The notes under the pieces: model-generated
Seen by the model: only the letters and a program-made list of their open reading frames with translations
What the model was told of the DNA's origin: nothing
Database searches by the model: none
DNA from: an uncultured Eubacterium sp.
Lineage (GTDB): Bacteria; Bacillota; Clostridia; Lachnospirales; Lachnospiraceae
DNA: 64,000 nt
Direction of reading: 5' to 3'
Assembly: GCA_900551945.1 (NCBI GenBank)
Contig: URYE01000004.1
Location: forward strand, 1 to 64,000
Shown here: piece after piece, positions 37,876-46,714 of the stretch
Numbering within the stretch: position 1 is the first letter of the stretch
Layout of the letters: every line of letters begins with the position of its first letter
Position numbers and translations under genes: made by a program

Positions 37876-38772
37876 ATGGCAGATAAAGATTATAGTAATG
37901 TACTTCACTTGGGAAATCCTACTAATACGATAGCGGTGCTTAATGCTTATGGTTTTTCTTTTCAAAAAAAATATGGTCAGAACTTTCTTATTGATGAAAA
38001 TGTTGTCGAAAAGATTGTAAGAGATGCTGGTGTAACAAAGGATGATATGGTACTTGAGATTGGACCAGGAATTGGAACTATGACACAAATTCTTTGTGAA
38101 AATGCAAGGGAAGTAGTCGCTGTTGAAATAGACAATAAACTTATTCCAATACTTGAAGATACACTTTCTTATTATGATAATGTAACTGTTATTAATGAAG
38201 ATATTTTAAAGGTGGATATAGTAAAGCTTGCAAAAGAAAGAAATAATGGTAAGCCGATTAAGGTTGTAGCTAATCTTCCATACTATATAACAACACCAAT
38301 TATTATGGGACTTTTTGAAAGTGGTGTGCCGCTTGAAAGTATAACTATTATGGTTCAAAAGGAAGTTGCTGACAGAATGCAGGTAGGGCCGGGGACAAAA
38401 GATTACGGCGCATTATCGCTTGCTGTGCAGTATTATGCTAAGCCTAAGATTGTATTAAATGTACCAGCAAGTTGTTTTATGCCACGACCAAATGTTGATT
38501 CAGCGGTAATTCAATTAGTTAGATATGACAAACCACCTGTTGAAGTTGAAGATGAACATCTTATGTTTAAGATAATAAGAGCTTCTTTTAATCAAAGAAG
38601 AAAGACTATGACTAACAGTGTTGGAAAAAGTGGTGGTATTAATATAACTAAGGAGCAGTTTAGTGAAGCGCTTGATATGTGTGGACTTTCTCAGACTATT
38701 AGAGGAGAAGCTCTTACATTGGAGCAGTTTGCGCAGTTGAGTAATGCTATTACTAAGCTTGGTGGCAAGTAA
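37876..38772 (+). CDS. rsmA: 16S rRNA (adenine1518/1519-N6)-dimethyltransferase
   Basis: A 298-residue KsgA/RsmA protein that dimethylates two adjacent adenines in the 3' hairpin of 16S rRNA during 30S maturation. The lead FSFQKKYGQNFLIDENV, SAM motif EIGPGIGTMT, catalytic NLPYYITTP and C-terminal RRKTMTNSV are all canonical. The length is slightly above the family average because of an N-terminal extension of about 25 residues. AATGGAGAT precedes the ATG. Palindromic repeats flank the gene on both sides. Confidence 0.97.
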   Translation: MADKDYSNVLHLGNPTNTIAVLNAYGFSFQKKYGQNFLIDENVVEKIVRDAGVTKDDMVLEIGPGIGTMTQILCENAREVVAVEIDNKLIPILEDTLSYYDNVTVINEDILKVDIVKLAKERNNGKPIKVVANLPYYITTPIIMGLFESGVPLESITIMVQKEVADRMQVGPGTKDYGALSLAVQYYAKPKIVLNVPASCFMPRPNVDSAVIQLVRYDKPPVEVEDEHLMFKIIRASFNQRRKTMTNSVGKSGGINITKEQFSEALDMCGLSQTIRGEALTLEQFAQLSNAITKLGGK

Positions 38773-38782
38773 TTAGGTTGTG

Positions 38783-38933
38783 GATATATCAGTAGTATAT
38801 AAACACACACACCAGTAAAAGTACAATTTTTTGAATTTATATGCCATTGTCAAACAAGTGTGTTTGCCACTGTCATACAAATTCAAAAAACTGTTCTTTT
38901 AATGGTGCATTTAGTTTATATACTACTGATATC
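38783..38933. repeat. Palindromic repeat, copy 3
   Basis: Outer arms ATATCAGTAGTATATAAAC / GTTTATATACTACTGATAT. The core is CACCAGTAAAAGTACA, stem ATTTTTTGAATTTATATG / CATACAAATTCAAAAAACT, and apical CAAACAAGTGTGTTTG. It closes with GTTCTTTTAATGGTGC. It lies between rsmA and tadA. The stem sequence differs from the other copies but pairs within itself. Confidence 0.87.
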
Positions 38934-39007
38934 TTTACGGGACTTTATTTATCCCCCTATAAAAAGCCACTATATAATAAAGAATAAGGATTTATTAATA
39001 TAAAGAT

Positions 39008-39553
39008 ATGGAAAAAAAAGGTATAGGATATAATGATATACAAAAAGAGAACATTTCTGAAGAAGATATTAAGTATATGAAGGAGGCGATAAAACAGGCG
39101 AAAAAGGCGGGGAAGCTTATGGAAGTTCCTATTGGCTGTGTTATTGTGTATGAGGGGAAGATTATTGCAAGGGGGTATAACAGGCGTAATACTGATAAGA
39201 CTACATTGGGACATGCTGAGATTACAGCAATTAAAAGGGCTAGTAAGGTGCTTAATGACTGGCGACTTGAAGATTGTACTATGTATGTGACTCTTGAACC
39301 TTGTCAGATGTGTGCAGGAGCAATAGTTCAAGCTAGAATACCTAAAGTTGTAATAGGTTCTATGAACCCAAAGGCAGGTTGTGCAGGGTCAATTCTTAAT
39401 CTCCTTGATATGGCACAATTTAACCATAGGTGTGAGGTTGTAAGAGATGTGTTAAAGGAAGAATGTTCTGATATGCTTACAACATTTTTTAAAGAGTTAC
39501 GAGAATTAAAGAAAAAGCAAAAGGAAGCAAACAATGAAACTGGAATATCATAA
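39008..39553 (+). CDS. tadA: tRNA-specific adenosine deaminase
   Basis: A 181-residue zinc deaminase that makes inosine at the wobble position of tRNA-Arg(ACG). Zinc and catalytic residues are HAE (H69-A-E71) and EPCQMCAGAI; GSMNPKAGCAGS follows as in TadA. The N-terminal 20 residues are longer than usual. The start codon has only a weak ribosome site (ATTAATATAAAG), and an internal ATG at about codon 24 (MKEAIKQAK) with AAGG nearby is an alternative. The 3' end overlaps the acetyltransferase gene by 20 bases. Confidence 0.9.
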   Translation: MEKKGIGYNDIQKENISEEDIKYMKEAIKQAKKAGKLMEVPIGCVIVYEGKIIARGYNRRNTDKTTLGHAEITAIKRASKVLNDWRLEDCTMYVTLEPCQMCAGAIVQARIPKVVIGSMNPKAGCAGSILNLLDMAQFNHRCEVVRDVLKEECSDMLTTFFKELRELKKKQKEANNETGIS

Positions 39554-40076
39554 AGACAATCTTATACTTAAAGTGTTAAATGAAAGTAATACAATGGAAG
39601 TACTTGATTTTTATTACAGGAACAGGGAATGTTTTGACAAGTATGAGGCGGACAAGCCAGATACATTTTACACACCTGAGTATATAAGAAATGTAATGCA
39701 GGCAGAATACAATGGTCATATTCATGGAAAGTATACAAGATTTTTTTTATATGATAGGACTATACCAAATACAATAATAGGAACTGTGTCATTTTCTAAT
39801 ATTCATACAGGGGCGCTTATGTCTTGCTGTATAGGATATAAGATTGATACACAGTTCCAATCTAGCGGATATGGACGACGTATGCTTACAATGGCATTAA
39901 AAATTATGGTTACAGAACGTGGTATGCACAGAATTGAAGCATATATTGAGCCAGACAATGATATATCATTAAAACTGGTAAAATCACTTGGATTTATAAG
40001 TGAGGGAATGGCATATTCTTATGTGTTAATGAATGGTCAGTGGCGTGACCATTTAAGATATACTTATATTTCTTGA
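39534..40076 (+). CDS. GNAT family acetyltransferase (RimJ-like)
   Basis: A 180-residue N-acetyltransferase. The acetyl-CoA loop is QSSGYGRRMLTMAL, preceded by IGTVSFSNIHTGALMSCCIG and followed by HRIEAYIEPDNDISLKLVKS and GFISEG, the layout of the RimJ/RimL branch that acetylates protein N-termini or small molecules. The substrate is not evident. It overlaps tadA upstream, and its last 13 bases overlap the end of the convergent gene on the other strand. Confidence 0.88.
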   Translation: MKLEYHKDNLILKVLNESNTMEVLDFYYRNRECFDKYEADKPDTFYTPEYIRNVMQAEYNGHIHGKYTRFFLYDRTIPNTIIGTVSFSNIHTGALMSCCIGYKIDTQFQSSGYGRRMLTMALKIMVTERGMHRIEAYIEPDNDISLKLVKSLGFISEGMAYSYVLMNGQWRDHLRYTYIS

Positions 40077-41470
40077 TACCAATATCCAAAGTATGGGTTT
40101 GAGTAATCACTTCTATGACTCTTTTTGAAGTTTCCAAATCCATACATAGAAGCCATAAATCTTTCTCTATTACAATACATTCCGGGAACACCGATAAAAT
40201 AATGAGTTCCGTTTGTATTTTCTTGAACCTTTCCAAATAATAAATGTCTAAAATTATAAAAACCATGTATAAGAAAGCTATTATTTGCAATTGATTTATC
40301 TTGTATTGGCATAGCCTTTAATTGTTCTGGTGAAACTTCTATACAGTCGTAGTAATAGTCATTGTCAAATGCGTCAATAAAATCAGCATTTTTAAAGAAT
40401 TTTTCAAAGCCATTATTGCTAAAACGTTTTTTAAGTTCAATATTATAAGCAGGCGCTTCTGCTACATGAATATCAGTTTCATCAGCGGTGTTTGCAACTT
40501 CTGTCGAAGAAATATCAGAAATAGTATCATAAGAATTATTAGTATTAATGTCATTGTTTTCATTTTCTAAATGGGTATTGTCTGGGGTGGTAGTTTCAAT
40601 GATTTTAGTATTTACTTTGTCAGTATTATTTGTGCTATCTACATTGCTATTGCTGATACTTTCTGTAGTGTTGTTATTTATATTATTATCTGAAATATTT
40701 TCTGAAATTGTTGGCTTGTTATTAATAATAGGTGCTTGAGTGGACTTTGTAGAATTATTGTCAAGCTGTGTTATATTGTGGTTTGTTGTGGTTTGATTTG
40801 TTTTGTTGTTTGAGATATTTGTGGTATTAAAATTGTTGGTATTATTTACAGTTGTGTTATTATCAATAGCTTTGCTGTTAATAGGTGTGTGTTGCGATGG
40901 AGTATCAACTATATCTTTGATTTCATTAGGTGATGTATTAAGATTGGTAATGGTTATGTTTTTATCTAAGCTATTTTTGTTAGTTGTATCAATAGAATTA
41001 TTTTGTTTTGAAGTTGTTTTTGTATTGGTATCGGTTTGAGTTGTTTTTTTGATAGGAGTGTTTTCTTTTGGCTGTTTATATATTACATTTTCGGGAAGAA
41101 ATGTTTCATCGTCCCAAAGGCTGTACATGCGGTAAAAGTCATCGTTGTTCTTTGTAGTTGCAATACCACATATATCTTTAAAGGCGTAACCAGAATTATT
41201 GATATTTGATGGGTTTAAAATGTCTTTATATTTTCCACGCCCTGAGTTGACAACGGTGTTACCTAGATATATTGTTTTGAAGTATTTGTCAGAACGTGTA
41301 AGCAGATATATACTAAATATACAAGGTGCGTCAGTGTATACACCTTGCAATGTAATATCTAGTTTAAATTGTCCACCTCGAACTTCTGCTTTTGCAAATC
41401 CGACATTTTTTTCTTTGACATTTCCAGGATAAGAATAGATGTATGAAACAAGACGTTTATAATCGCTCAT
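40064..41470 (-). CDS. Two-domain protein with long Asn/Thr/Ser linker
   Basis: A 468-residue protein with no signal peptide or membrane segment. The N-terminal 130 residues (VSYIYSYPGNVKEKNVGFAK) form a beta-rich domain. A low-complexity linker of about 210 residues, rich in Asn, Thr, Ser and Asp, follows. The C-terminal 130 residues (FSNNGFEKFFKNADFID, FIGVPGMYCNRERFMASMYG) form a second domain. I recall similar domains in Lachnospiraceae under DUF6128, with low certainty. A role in sporulation-like or surface processes cannot be inferred. TTAAGAGGTAATT precedes the ATG on the minus strand. Confidence 0.6.
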   Translation of the reverse strand: MSDYKRLVSYIYSYPGNVKEKNVGFAKAEVRGGQFKLDITLQGVYTDAPCIFSIYLLTRSDKYFKTIYLGNTVVNSGRGKYKDILNPSNINNSGYAFKDICGIATTKNNDDFYRMYSLWDDETFLPENVIYKQPKENTPIKKTTQTDTNTKTTSKQNNSIDTTNKNSLDKNITITNLNTSPNEIKDIVDTPSQHTPINSKAIDNNTTVNNTNNFNTTNISNNKTNQTTTNHNITQLDNNSTKSTQAPIINNKPTISENISDNNINNNTTESISNSNVDSTNNTDKVNTKIIETTTPDNTHLENENNDINTNNSYDTISDISSTEVANTADETDIHVAEAPAYNIELKKRFSNNGFEKFFKNADFIDAFDNDYYYDCIEVSPEQLKAMPIQDKSIANNSFLIHGFYNFRHLLFGKVQENTNGTHYFIGVPGMYCNRERFMASMYGFGNFKKSHRSDYSNPYFGYWYQEI

Positions 41471-41586
41471 AATTACCTCTTAAATAATAGTTTATATGCA
41501 AACTTATGCTGAAATATAAGAAAAGATTACAAAAATATATTTTTTAGTTTTTAAATTTTGGATATGTGGTTTCCAATTGCTATATA

Positions 41587-41615
41587 TTGATGGATTAATT
41601 TTTGCATGGTATAAT
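41587..41615 (+). promoter_or_regulatory. Vegetative promoter upstream of the methylase
   Basis: TTGATG, 17 bases, TATAAT. It lies about 150 bases upstream of the methyltransferase start and is the only good promoter in the 297-base gap. Confidence 0.6.
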
Positions 41616-41767
41616 ATCAGACACTTAATATAAAGATTATAAAAATAATAATAAAAGAAACTATAACATCATTATTGCTATTTTAGTGTATTAAAAATAA
41701 GATTTAATAGTGTTAGAGTATATGTTTTATTTTATAAGTTTTTTCATTTTTGAAAGGAATTTAACTG

Positions 41768-42676
41768 ATGAGTATAAATAGTGCTGGACAGATGAATTTT
41801 AATTTTGACAAATTATTTACTGCTCCATTAGAAGAAGAAAATATGACAGGAAATAGTTCTATGGCAATACTTGGAGATAGTATTTCTGTTTTAAAGAAAA
41901 TGAAGGATAAATCAGTCCAGCTTATATTTGCCGATGCACCATATAATATTGGGAAGGACTTCGGCAATAACAGTGATAAATGGAACAATATGTATGATTA
42001 TATAGATTGGTGTAAAGTATGGATTGATGAGTGTATGCGTGTGCTTTCAGATACAGGAACAATGTATTTTATGACAGCGACTCAGCATATGCCATATCTT
42101 GATGTGTTTGTTTCAGAAAAATATAATGTTTTGTGTAGAATTATATGGGCGTATGACAGTTCGGGTGTTCAATCTAAGAAGATATACGGTTCTCTTTATG
42201 AGCCAATTTTAATGATTAATAAAACTAAAAAGTCGAAATATACCTTTAATTATGAAGAGATTATGATTGAGGCAAAAACAGGAGCAAAAAGAAAACTTAT
42301 TGATTATAGAAAAAATCCCCCACAACCTTATAACACAAAAAAAGTTCCCGGAAATGTATGGGATTTTAGCAGAGTAAGATTTAAAATGAATGAATATGAA
42401 AATCATCCGACACAAAAACCAGAGGCGCTACTTGAGCGTATTATAAAAGCGTCATCTAATGTAGGAGATGTAGTATTAGACCCGTTTTCAGGTTCATTTA
42501 CAACAATTGCTACAGCAATTCGTTTAAAAAGAGTTGCAATAGGGATTGAATTAAATGAAGAATATTATGAAATAGGATTAAGACGTACGGGTATTACGGC
42601 TATAAGAAATGGAAAAAGTCTTGAAAAAGTTAAAGTACGAAAGACTAATGCTAAGTCAAAGTATGTAAGAGGATAA
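41768..42676 (+). CDS. Adenine-specific DNA methyltransferase, YhdJ-like
   Basis: A 302-residue beta-class amino-methyltransferase: the catalytic motif (DAPY, D56-Y59) lies before the SAM-binding motif LDPFSGSFTT (near residue 237). Beyond these, long blocks match E. coli YhdJ as I remember it: IFADAPYNIGKDFG, WAYDSSGVQSKKIYGS, DYRKNPPQPYN, VPGNVWDFSRVRF and ENHPTQKPEALLERII. YhdJ methylates adenine in ATGCAT. The same target is therefore predicted here. It is followed after four bases by a probable endonuclease gene, unlike solitary YhdJ, so it is best read as the methylase of a restriction-modification pair. GAAAGGAA precedes the ATG. Confidence 0.88.
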   Translation: MSINSAGQMNFNFDKLFTAPLEEENMTGNSSMAILGDSISVLKKMKDKSVQLIFADAPYNIGKDFGNNSDKWNNMYDYIDWCKVWIDECMRVLSDTGTMYFMTATQHMPYLDVFVSEKYNVLCRIIWAYDSSGVQSKKIYGSLYEPILMINKTKKSKYTFNYEEIMIEAKTGAKRKLIDYRKNPPQPYNTKKVPGNVWDFSRVRFKMNEYENHPTQKPEALLERIIKASSNVGDVVLDPFSGSFTTIATAIRLKRVAIGIELNEEYYEIGLRRTGITAIRNGKSLEKVKVRKTNAKSKYVRG

Positions 42677-42680
42677 TAGT

Positions 42681-43769
42681 GTGAAGATTAAAGAAACTTT
42701 TATTGAAGAAATATTAAAAAAAGAATATCCAAACAACTATCAAAGAATATATGATGATAGTCCTATGCTTCAATACCTTGATAAGAAAATGAAGGCTGTT
42801 CATGGAAATAGTAAAACTCGTAGGAGTCTTGCAAATATATATGCAGTTTATTCTATATTGAATTTTTATCAAGAGGATTTCTATGAAAAGAAAAAACAGT
42901 ATTGTAAATTTAAAGGGTATGATTATATGAAATTGTTTAACTATTATCGTGGGCTTTATGGCGGTAATAAGTTACAAAATCATGCGTTAAATTCTCGTGT
43001 AAATGGGGAGTTTCATAATAAAATTAAAAGTGCTGTTAATGATTTAATAATTATTAATGATGGAAAATACTTAATTCATATAGATTATATATATGTTGAT
43101 GGAAATGATATTAGTAAAGTGGCTTGTAAAATAATTCAAAAATATATTAATCTTTTAATGCAAAAAGACAATGAACTAATTAGTATTCTTGAAAAATTAC
43201 GCAACATGACAGATTATAATGAGAAAAAAGAAAATATTAATATGTTGTTAGCAGAAGATGCAGAGGCAAGAATTTTTGAAATAATTAGTTATGCTATTTT
43301 AAAGAACCATTATAAAAATATTACTGTATTTTTTGGATATACGAAAGATACAGTTAGTGAAGTAGCTCTTGAATTATTTAAAACTGGTAGAACAAATGCT
43401 AATGATGGTGGAATAGATTTTGTAATGCGACCTGTAGGAAGATTTTTTCAGGTGACAGAAGTTAATAATTATGACAAGTATTTGCTAGATATTGATAAAG
43501 TCATGCACTTTCCAATTAGTTTTGTTATTAAGACGAATAAGAGCAAGGTTAATATATTGAAAGATTTGGAAAAATATATTTTAGAGCGCTCAGGTGGAAT
43601 GGCAGTTTTAGAAGAAAGATATAAGAATGCTATTGAAGAAATTATAACTATAAATGAATTAAAAACATGGATAGAAGAATTAAATGATAACGATATCGAC
43701 AATATTATTAGGGATATTGACGTTTATTATAGGTTAGAGATGAATATCGAAGCACAAGATGATGAATAA
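42681..43769 (+). CDS. Probable type II restriction endonuclease
   Basis: A 362-residue protein immediately after the methylase, with GTG start. No family was recognised. The N-terminal 250 residues are helical. At about residues 235-260 there is a PD-(D/E)xK-like arrangement: ANDGGIDFVMRP followed by GRFFQVTEV, where GID supplies an Asp and QVTE could hold the second acidic residue, although a canonical Lys is not obvious. Position beside a YhdJ-like methylase predicts cleavage at ATGCAT. The call is mostly from context. Confidence 0.65.
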   Translation: MKIKETFIEEILKKEYPNNYQRIYDDSPMLQYLDKKMKAVHGNSKTRRSLANIYAVYSILNFYQEDFYEKKKQYCKFKGYDYMKLFNYYRGLYGGNKLQNHALNSRVNGEFHNKIKSAVNDLIIINDGKYLIHIDYIYVDGNDISKVACKIIQKYINLLMQKDNELISILEKLRNMTDYNEKKENINMLLAEDAEARIFEIISYAILKNHYKNITVFFGYTKDTVSEVALELFKTGRTNANDGGIDFVMRPVGRFFQVTEVNNYDKYLLDIDKVMHFPISFVIKTNKSKVNILKDLEKYILERSGGMAVLEERYKNAIEEIITINELKTWIEELNDNDIDNIIRDIDVYYRLEMNIEAQDDE

Positions 43770-43796
43770 ATCTTAAAAAGACCAGTATCCACCATC

Positions 43797-43825
43797 TTGA
43801 CAAATTGCTATATTATAAGTATAAT
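43797..43825 (+). promoter_or_regulatory. Consensus promoter of the SRP RNA
   Basis: TTGACA, 17 bases, TATAAT: a perfect vegetative consensus with optimal spacing. Transcription should begin about six to eight bases later, which is exactly the start of the SRP RNA terminal stem. Confidence 0.88.
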
Positions 43826-43830
43826 TAAAT

Positions 43831-44099
43831 AACCGCGCAGCTGGGGTAGTAGCGGCACCCTGTACCTGCAATCCGCTATAGCAGGAGTGATGTTCGGCCT
43901 AGGGCGCTATATTTATGGAGCTGCCCGATAAAAGTGGTGTTGACATTTTGGGTCTCCCGCAACAGAAATTCATGAAACATGTCAGGTCAGGAATGAAGCA
44001 GCATTAAGTGAAACCTTTTGTGTGCCGGGAGGGTGCCTGAATCGAGCTAACTGTATCGGTAACGTCTGTGGGTATAGGTTCGAAGCAGAACGCGCGGTT
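43831..44099 (+). ncRNA. ffs: Signal recognition particle RNA, large (Bacillus) type
   Basis: About 269 bases closed by AACCGCGC / GCGCGGTT, followed by a T-rich stop. The S-domain tip contains TCAGGTCAGGAATGAAGCAGCA, with the GGTC and asymmetric-loop bases bound by Ffh (quoted here in part). The 5' part can form the Alu domain found in Bacillus and Clostridia. The position just upstream of dnaX is the common one in Firmicutes. Confidence 0.95.
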
Positions 44100-44134
44100 T
44101 TATTTTTTTGTGGCGCATTTGTGTGGAGGTAGTT

Positions 44135-45766
44135 ATGGCATATCAGGCATTGTATAGAAAGTGGCGTCCAGACAATTTTGAAGATGTAAAAGGACAAGAC
44201 CATATAGTAACAACTTTACAAAATCAGATAAAAGCCGATAGAATAGGCCATGCGTATTTGTTTTGCGGAACAAGAGGAACTGGTAAGACAAGTATTGCAA
44301 AAATATTTGCAAAGGCTGTCAATTGCGAACATCCTATAAATGGAAGTCCTTGCAACGAATGTGAAAGTTGTAGGGCGATTGCTACAGGTAATTCCATGAA
44401 TGTTATCGAGATAGACGCAGCATCTAATAACGGCGTTGATAACATTAGACAAATTCGTGATGAAGTTCAATATTCTCCAACACAAGGTAAATATAAAGTA
44501 TATATAATTGATGAAGTTCATATGTTGTCGATAGGAGCATTTAATGCACTTTTAAAGACACTTGAAGAACCACCTTCATATGTTATATTTATACTTGCAA
44601 CAACAGAAGCACATAAAATTCCTGTCACAATTCTTTCAAGATGTCAAAGGTATGATTTTCACAGAATATCAATAGAAACAATTTCAGACAGATTATCACA
44701 GCTTATGCAGGCTGAGAATATTAATGTAGAAGATAAGGCAATAAAATATATTGCAAAGGCAGCAGACGGTTCACTTCGAGATGCGTTAAGTTTACTTGAC
44801 CAGTGCATTGCATTTTATCTAGGGCGTGACCTTAAGTATGAAAATGTATTAGATGTGCTGGGGGCAGTTGATACACAAGTATATGCAGAGATGCTTTCAT
44901 TAATAACAATGTCTGATACAACAGCAGTAATGGAGCTTATAGAAAAGCTTATAATGCAGGGTAGAGATATAGGTCAGTTTGTAAATGATTTTATATGGTA
45001 TTTGCGTAATCTACTACTTATAAAGACAACTGATGATTTATCAAAGGTTGAAGATGTTATAGAAGCTTCAAAGGACAGCATAGAGCAGTTAAAAAAAGAT
45101 GCGAAGCTGGTTGATACAGATACTATTATGATGTATATAAGAGTATTATCTGAACTTGCAAATGACCTTAAAGTAGCTACACAAAAAAGAATTAAGTTAG
45201 AAGTAACTCTTATTAAGCTTATGAAGCCGGCAATGTCGGCTACACAAGATATATCAGATATAATGGGAAGATTATCGGTTCTTGAAGGACAAATGCAAGA
45301 TGCTTTAAATAAACTTAAAAATGGTGTAATTCCGGCAAATATTAATAGTGTTGCTGGTGAAATACCATTTAATAATACAAGTGTAAAAAAAGAAAGTGTT
45401 GAAAAAAGAGTTATAGAAGCGCTACCAGAAGATATGGAAGCTATAGCAAAGCAATGGGACTCAATTGTGTATTCAATAGATGACCCAATGGCAAGAACAT
45501 TTCTTTTGCAATCTAATGTAACACTGACACAAGATGGTACAGCACTTGAGATAATGTTTAAATCGACTTCAGCTTATAATGCTTTTTCAAGAGAAGAAGA
45601 CAGACAACGACTTGAAGAACTTATTGAAGAACGCACAGGAATAAGTGTTAATATAAAAATAACAAAATTAGATGATAACGAAGATTTTCAAAATAGATTT
45701 ACAGATATAAGAGAGTTAGTAAGCAATATAGATATTGTAGTAGATGATAAGGAGGAATATATCTAA
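44135..45766 (+). CDS. dnaX: DNA polymerase III subunit gamma/tau
   Basis: A 543-residue clamp-loader ATPase. The N-terminal AAA+ module has [15 protein letters not shown], Walker [10 protein letters not shown], a zinc module ([16 protein letters not shown]), Walker B with IIDEVHMLS, and sensor SRCQRYDF. A helical collar follows (residues of about 230-360), then a short tau-like tail. GTGGAGGT precedes the ATG at 44135, which I prefer to an upstream in-frame ATG at 44108 that would fall in the SRP RNA terminator region. The stop overlaps the ebfC start (TAATG). Confidence 0.97.
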   Translation: MAYQALYRKWRPDNFEDVKGQDHIVTTLQNQIKADRIGHAYLFCGTRGTGKTSIAKIFAKAVNCEHPINGSPCNECESCRAIATGNSMNVIEIDAASNNGVDNIRQIRDEVQYSPTQGKYKVYIIDEVHMLSIGAFNALLKTLEEPPSYVIFILATTEAHKIPVTILSRCQRYDFHRISIETISDRLSQLMQAENINVEDKAIKYIAKAADGSLRDALSLLDQCIAFYLGRDLKYENVLDVLGAVDTQVYAEMLSLITMSDTTAVMELIEKLIMQGRDIGQFVNDFIWYLRNLLLIKTTDDLSKVEDVIEASKDSIEQLKKDAKLVDTDTIMMYIRVLSELANDLKVATQKRIKLEVTLIKLMKPAMSATQDISDIMGRLSVLEGQMQDALNKLKNGVIPANINSVAGEIPFNNTSVKKESVEKRVIEALPEDMEAIAKQWDSIVYSIDDPMARTFLLQSNVTLTQDGTALEIMFKSTSAYNAFSREEDRQRLEELIEERTGISVNIKITKLDDNEDFQNRFTDIRELVSNIDIVVDDKEEYI

Positions 45767-46116
45767 TGGCAAAGAGAGGCGGATTTCCAGGAGGAATGCC
45801 TGGTAACATGAACAATTTAATGAAACAGGCTCAAAGAATGCAAAAGCAGATGGAAACACAGCAGGCAGAGCTTGAAGCTAAAGAGTTTACAGCAGCAGCA
45901 GGCGGTGGTGTTGTAGAAGTTACTGTAACAGGAAAAAGAGAAGTTACTAAGGTAAAGATTGACCCAGAAGCAGTTGACCCAGATGACGTTGAAATGCTTG
46001 AAGACCTTATAATGGCAGCAACTAACGAAGCACTTAGAAAGTGTGAAGAAGAATCACAAGCACAGATGTCTAAGATTACAGGAGGTCTTAGTGGCTTTGG
46101 CGGAGGCTTATTCTAA
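45766..46116 (+). CDS. ebfC: YbaB/EbfC family nucleoid-associated protein
   Basis: A 116-residue DNA-binding protein that forms dimers with a tweezer shape. The Gly/Met-rich start ([18 protein letters not shown]) and the block [20 protein letters not shown] are typical. It lies between dnaX and recR, the usual order, and its start and stop both overlap the neighbours by one base, so translation is coupled. Confidence 0.96.
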   Translation: MAKRGGFPGGMPGNMNNLMKQAQRMQKQMETQQAELEAKEFTAAAGGGVVEVTVTGKREVTKVKIDPEAVDPDDVEMLEDLIMAATNEALRKCEEESQAQMSKITGGLSGFGGGLF

Positions 46117-46712
46117 TGGACATTTACAGTAGTCACGTTAATAAATTAATAGAACAACTGTCAAGATTACCAGGTGTTGGGGCAAAAAGCGCCCAGCGCC
46201 TGGCATTTCACATTATAAACATGCCTAAGGAAGAAGTAGAGGGGCTTGCTAGTACAATTACAGACGCAAAGGCAAATGTAAGATATTGCAAAGAGTGTTT
46301 TACTTTGACTGATGATGAGATATGCCCAATATGCAGCAATCCTAAAAGAGACCATTCAGTTATTATGGTTGTAGAAAATACAAGGGACTTAGCAGCTTAT
46401 GAAAAAACGGGAAAATATGAGGGCGTATATCATGTACTTCATGGAGCAATAAGTCCAATGTTAGGAATTGGCCCTGCCGATATTAAGTTAAAGGAGCTTA
46501 TGAAGCGTCTTGAAGGTGATGTAACGGAGGTAATTATTGCCACTAATTCAAGCCTTGAAGGTGAAACAACAGCTATGTATATAAGTAGACTTATTAAGCC
46601 TACGGGGATTAAAGTTACAAGGATAGCGAGTGGCGTGCCAGTAGGCGGTGACCTTGAATATATTGATGAGGTTACTCTTTTAAGGGCATTAGAGGGAAGG
46701 ACTGAATTATAA
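46116..46712 (+). CDS. recR: Recombination mediator RecR
   Basis: A 198-residue RecR that acts with RecO/RecF in loading RecA at gaps. It has the helix-hairpin-helix [16 protein letters not shown], a four-Cys zinc finger ([18 protein letters not shown]), the TOPRIM domain ([17 protein letters not shown]) and the terminal [19 protein letters not shown]. The condensin-like jetA gene begins three bases after its stop. Confidence 0.97.
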   Translation: MDIYSSHVNKLIEQLSRLPGVGAKSAQRLAFHIINMPKEEVEGLASTITDAKANVRYCKECFTLTDDEICPICSNPKRDHSVIMVVENTRDLAAYEKTGKYEGVYHVLHGAISPMLGIGPADIKLKELMKRLEGDVTEVIIATNSSLEGETTAMYISRLIKPTGIKVTRIASGVPVGGDLEYIDEVTLLRALEGRTEL

Positions 46713-46714
46713 TT

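Noticed and set aside
40548-41039. Hydrophobic plus-strand frames across the linker of the minus-strand gene
   Set aside because: They are the antisense of an Asn/Thr-rich linker, which always yields Val/Leu-rich frames. There is no ribosome site.
41768-42676. Assignment of the methylase to DpnII/MboI or HindIII types
   Set aside because: The remembered blocks of those families fit only at the general motifs. The long matches are to YhdJ.
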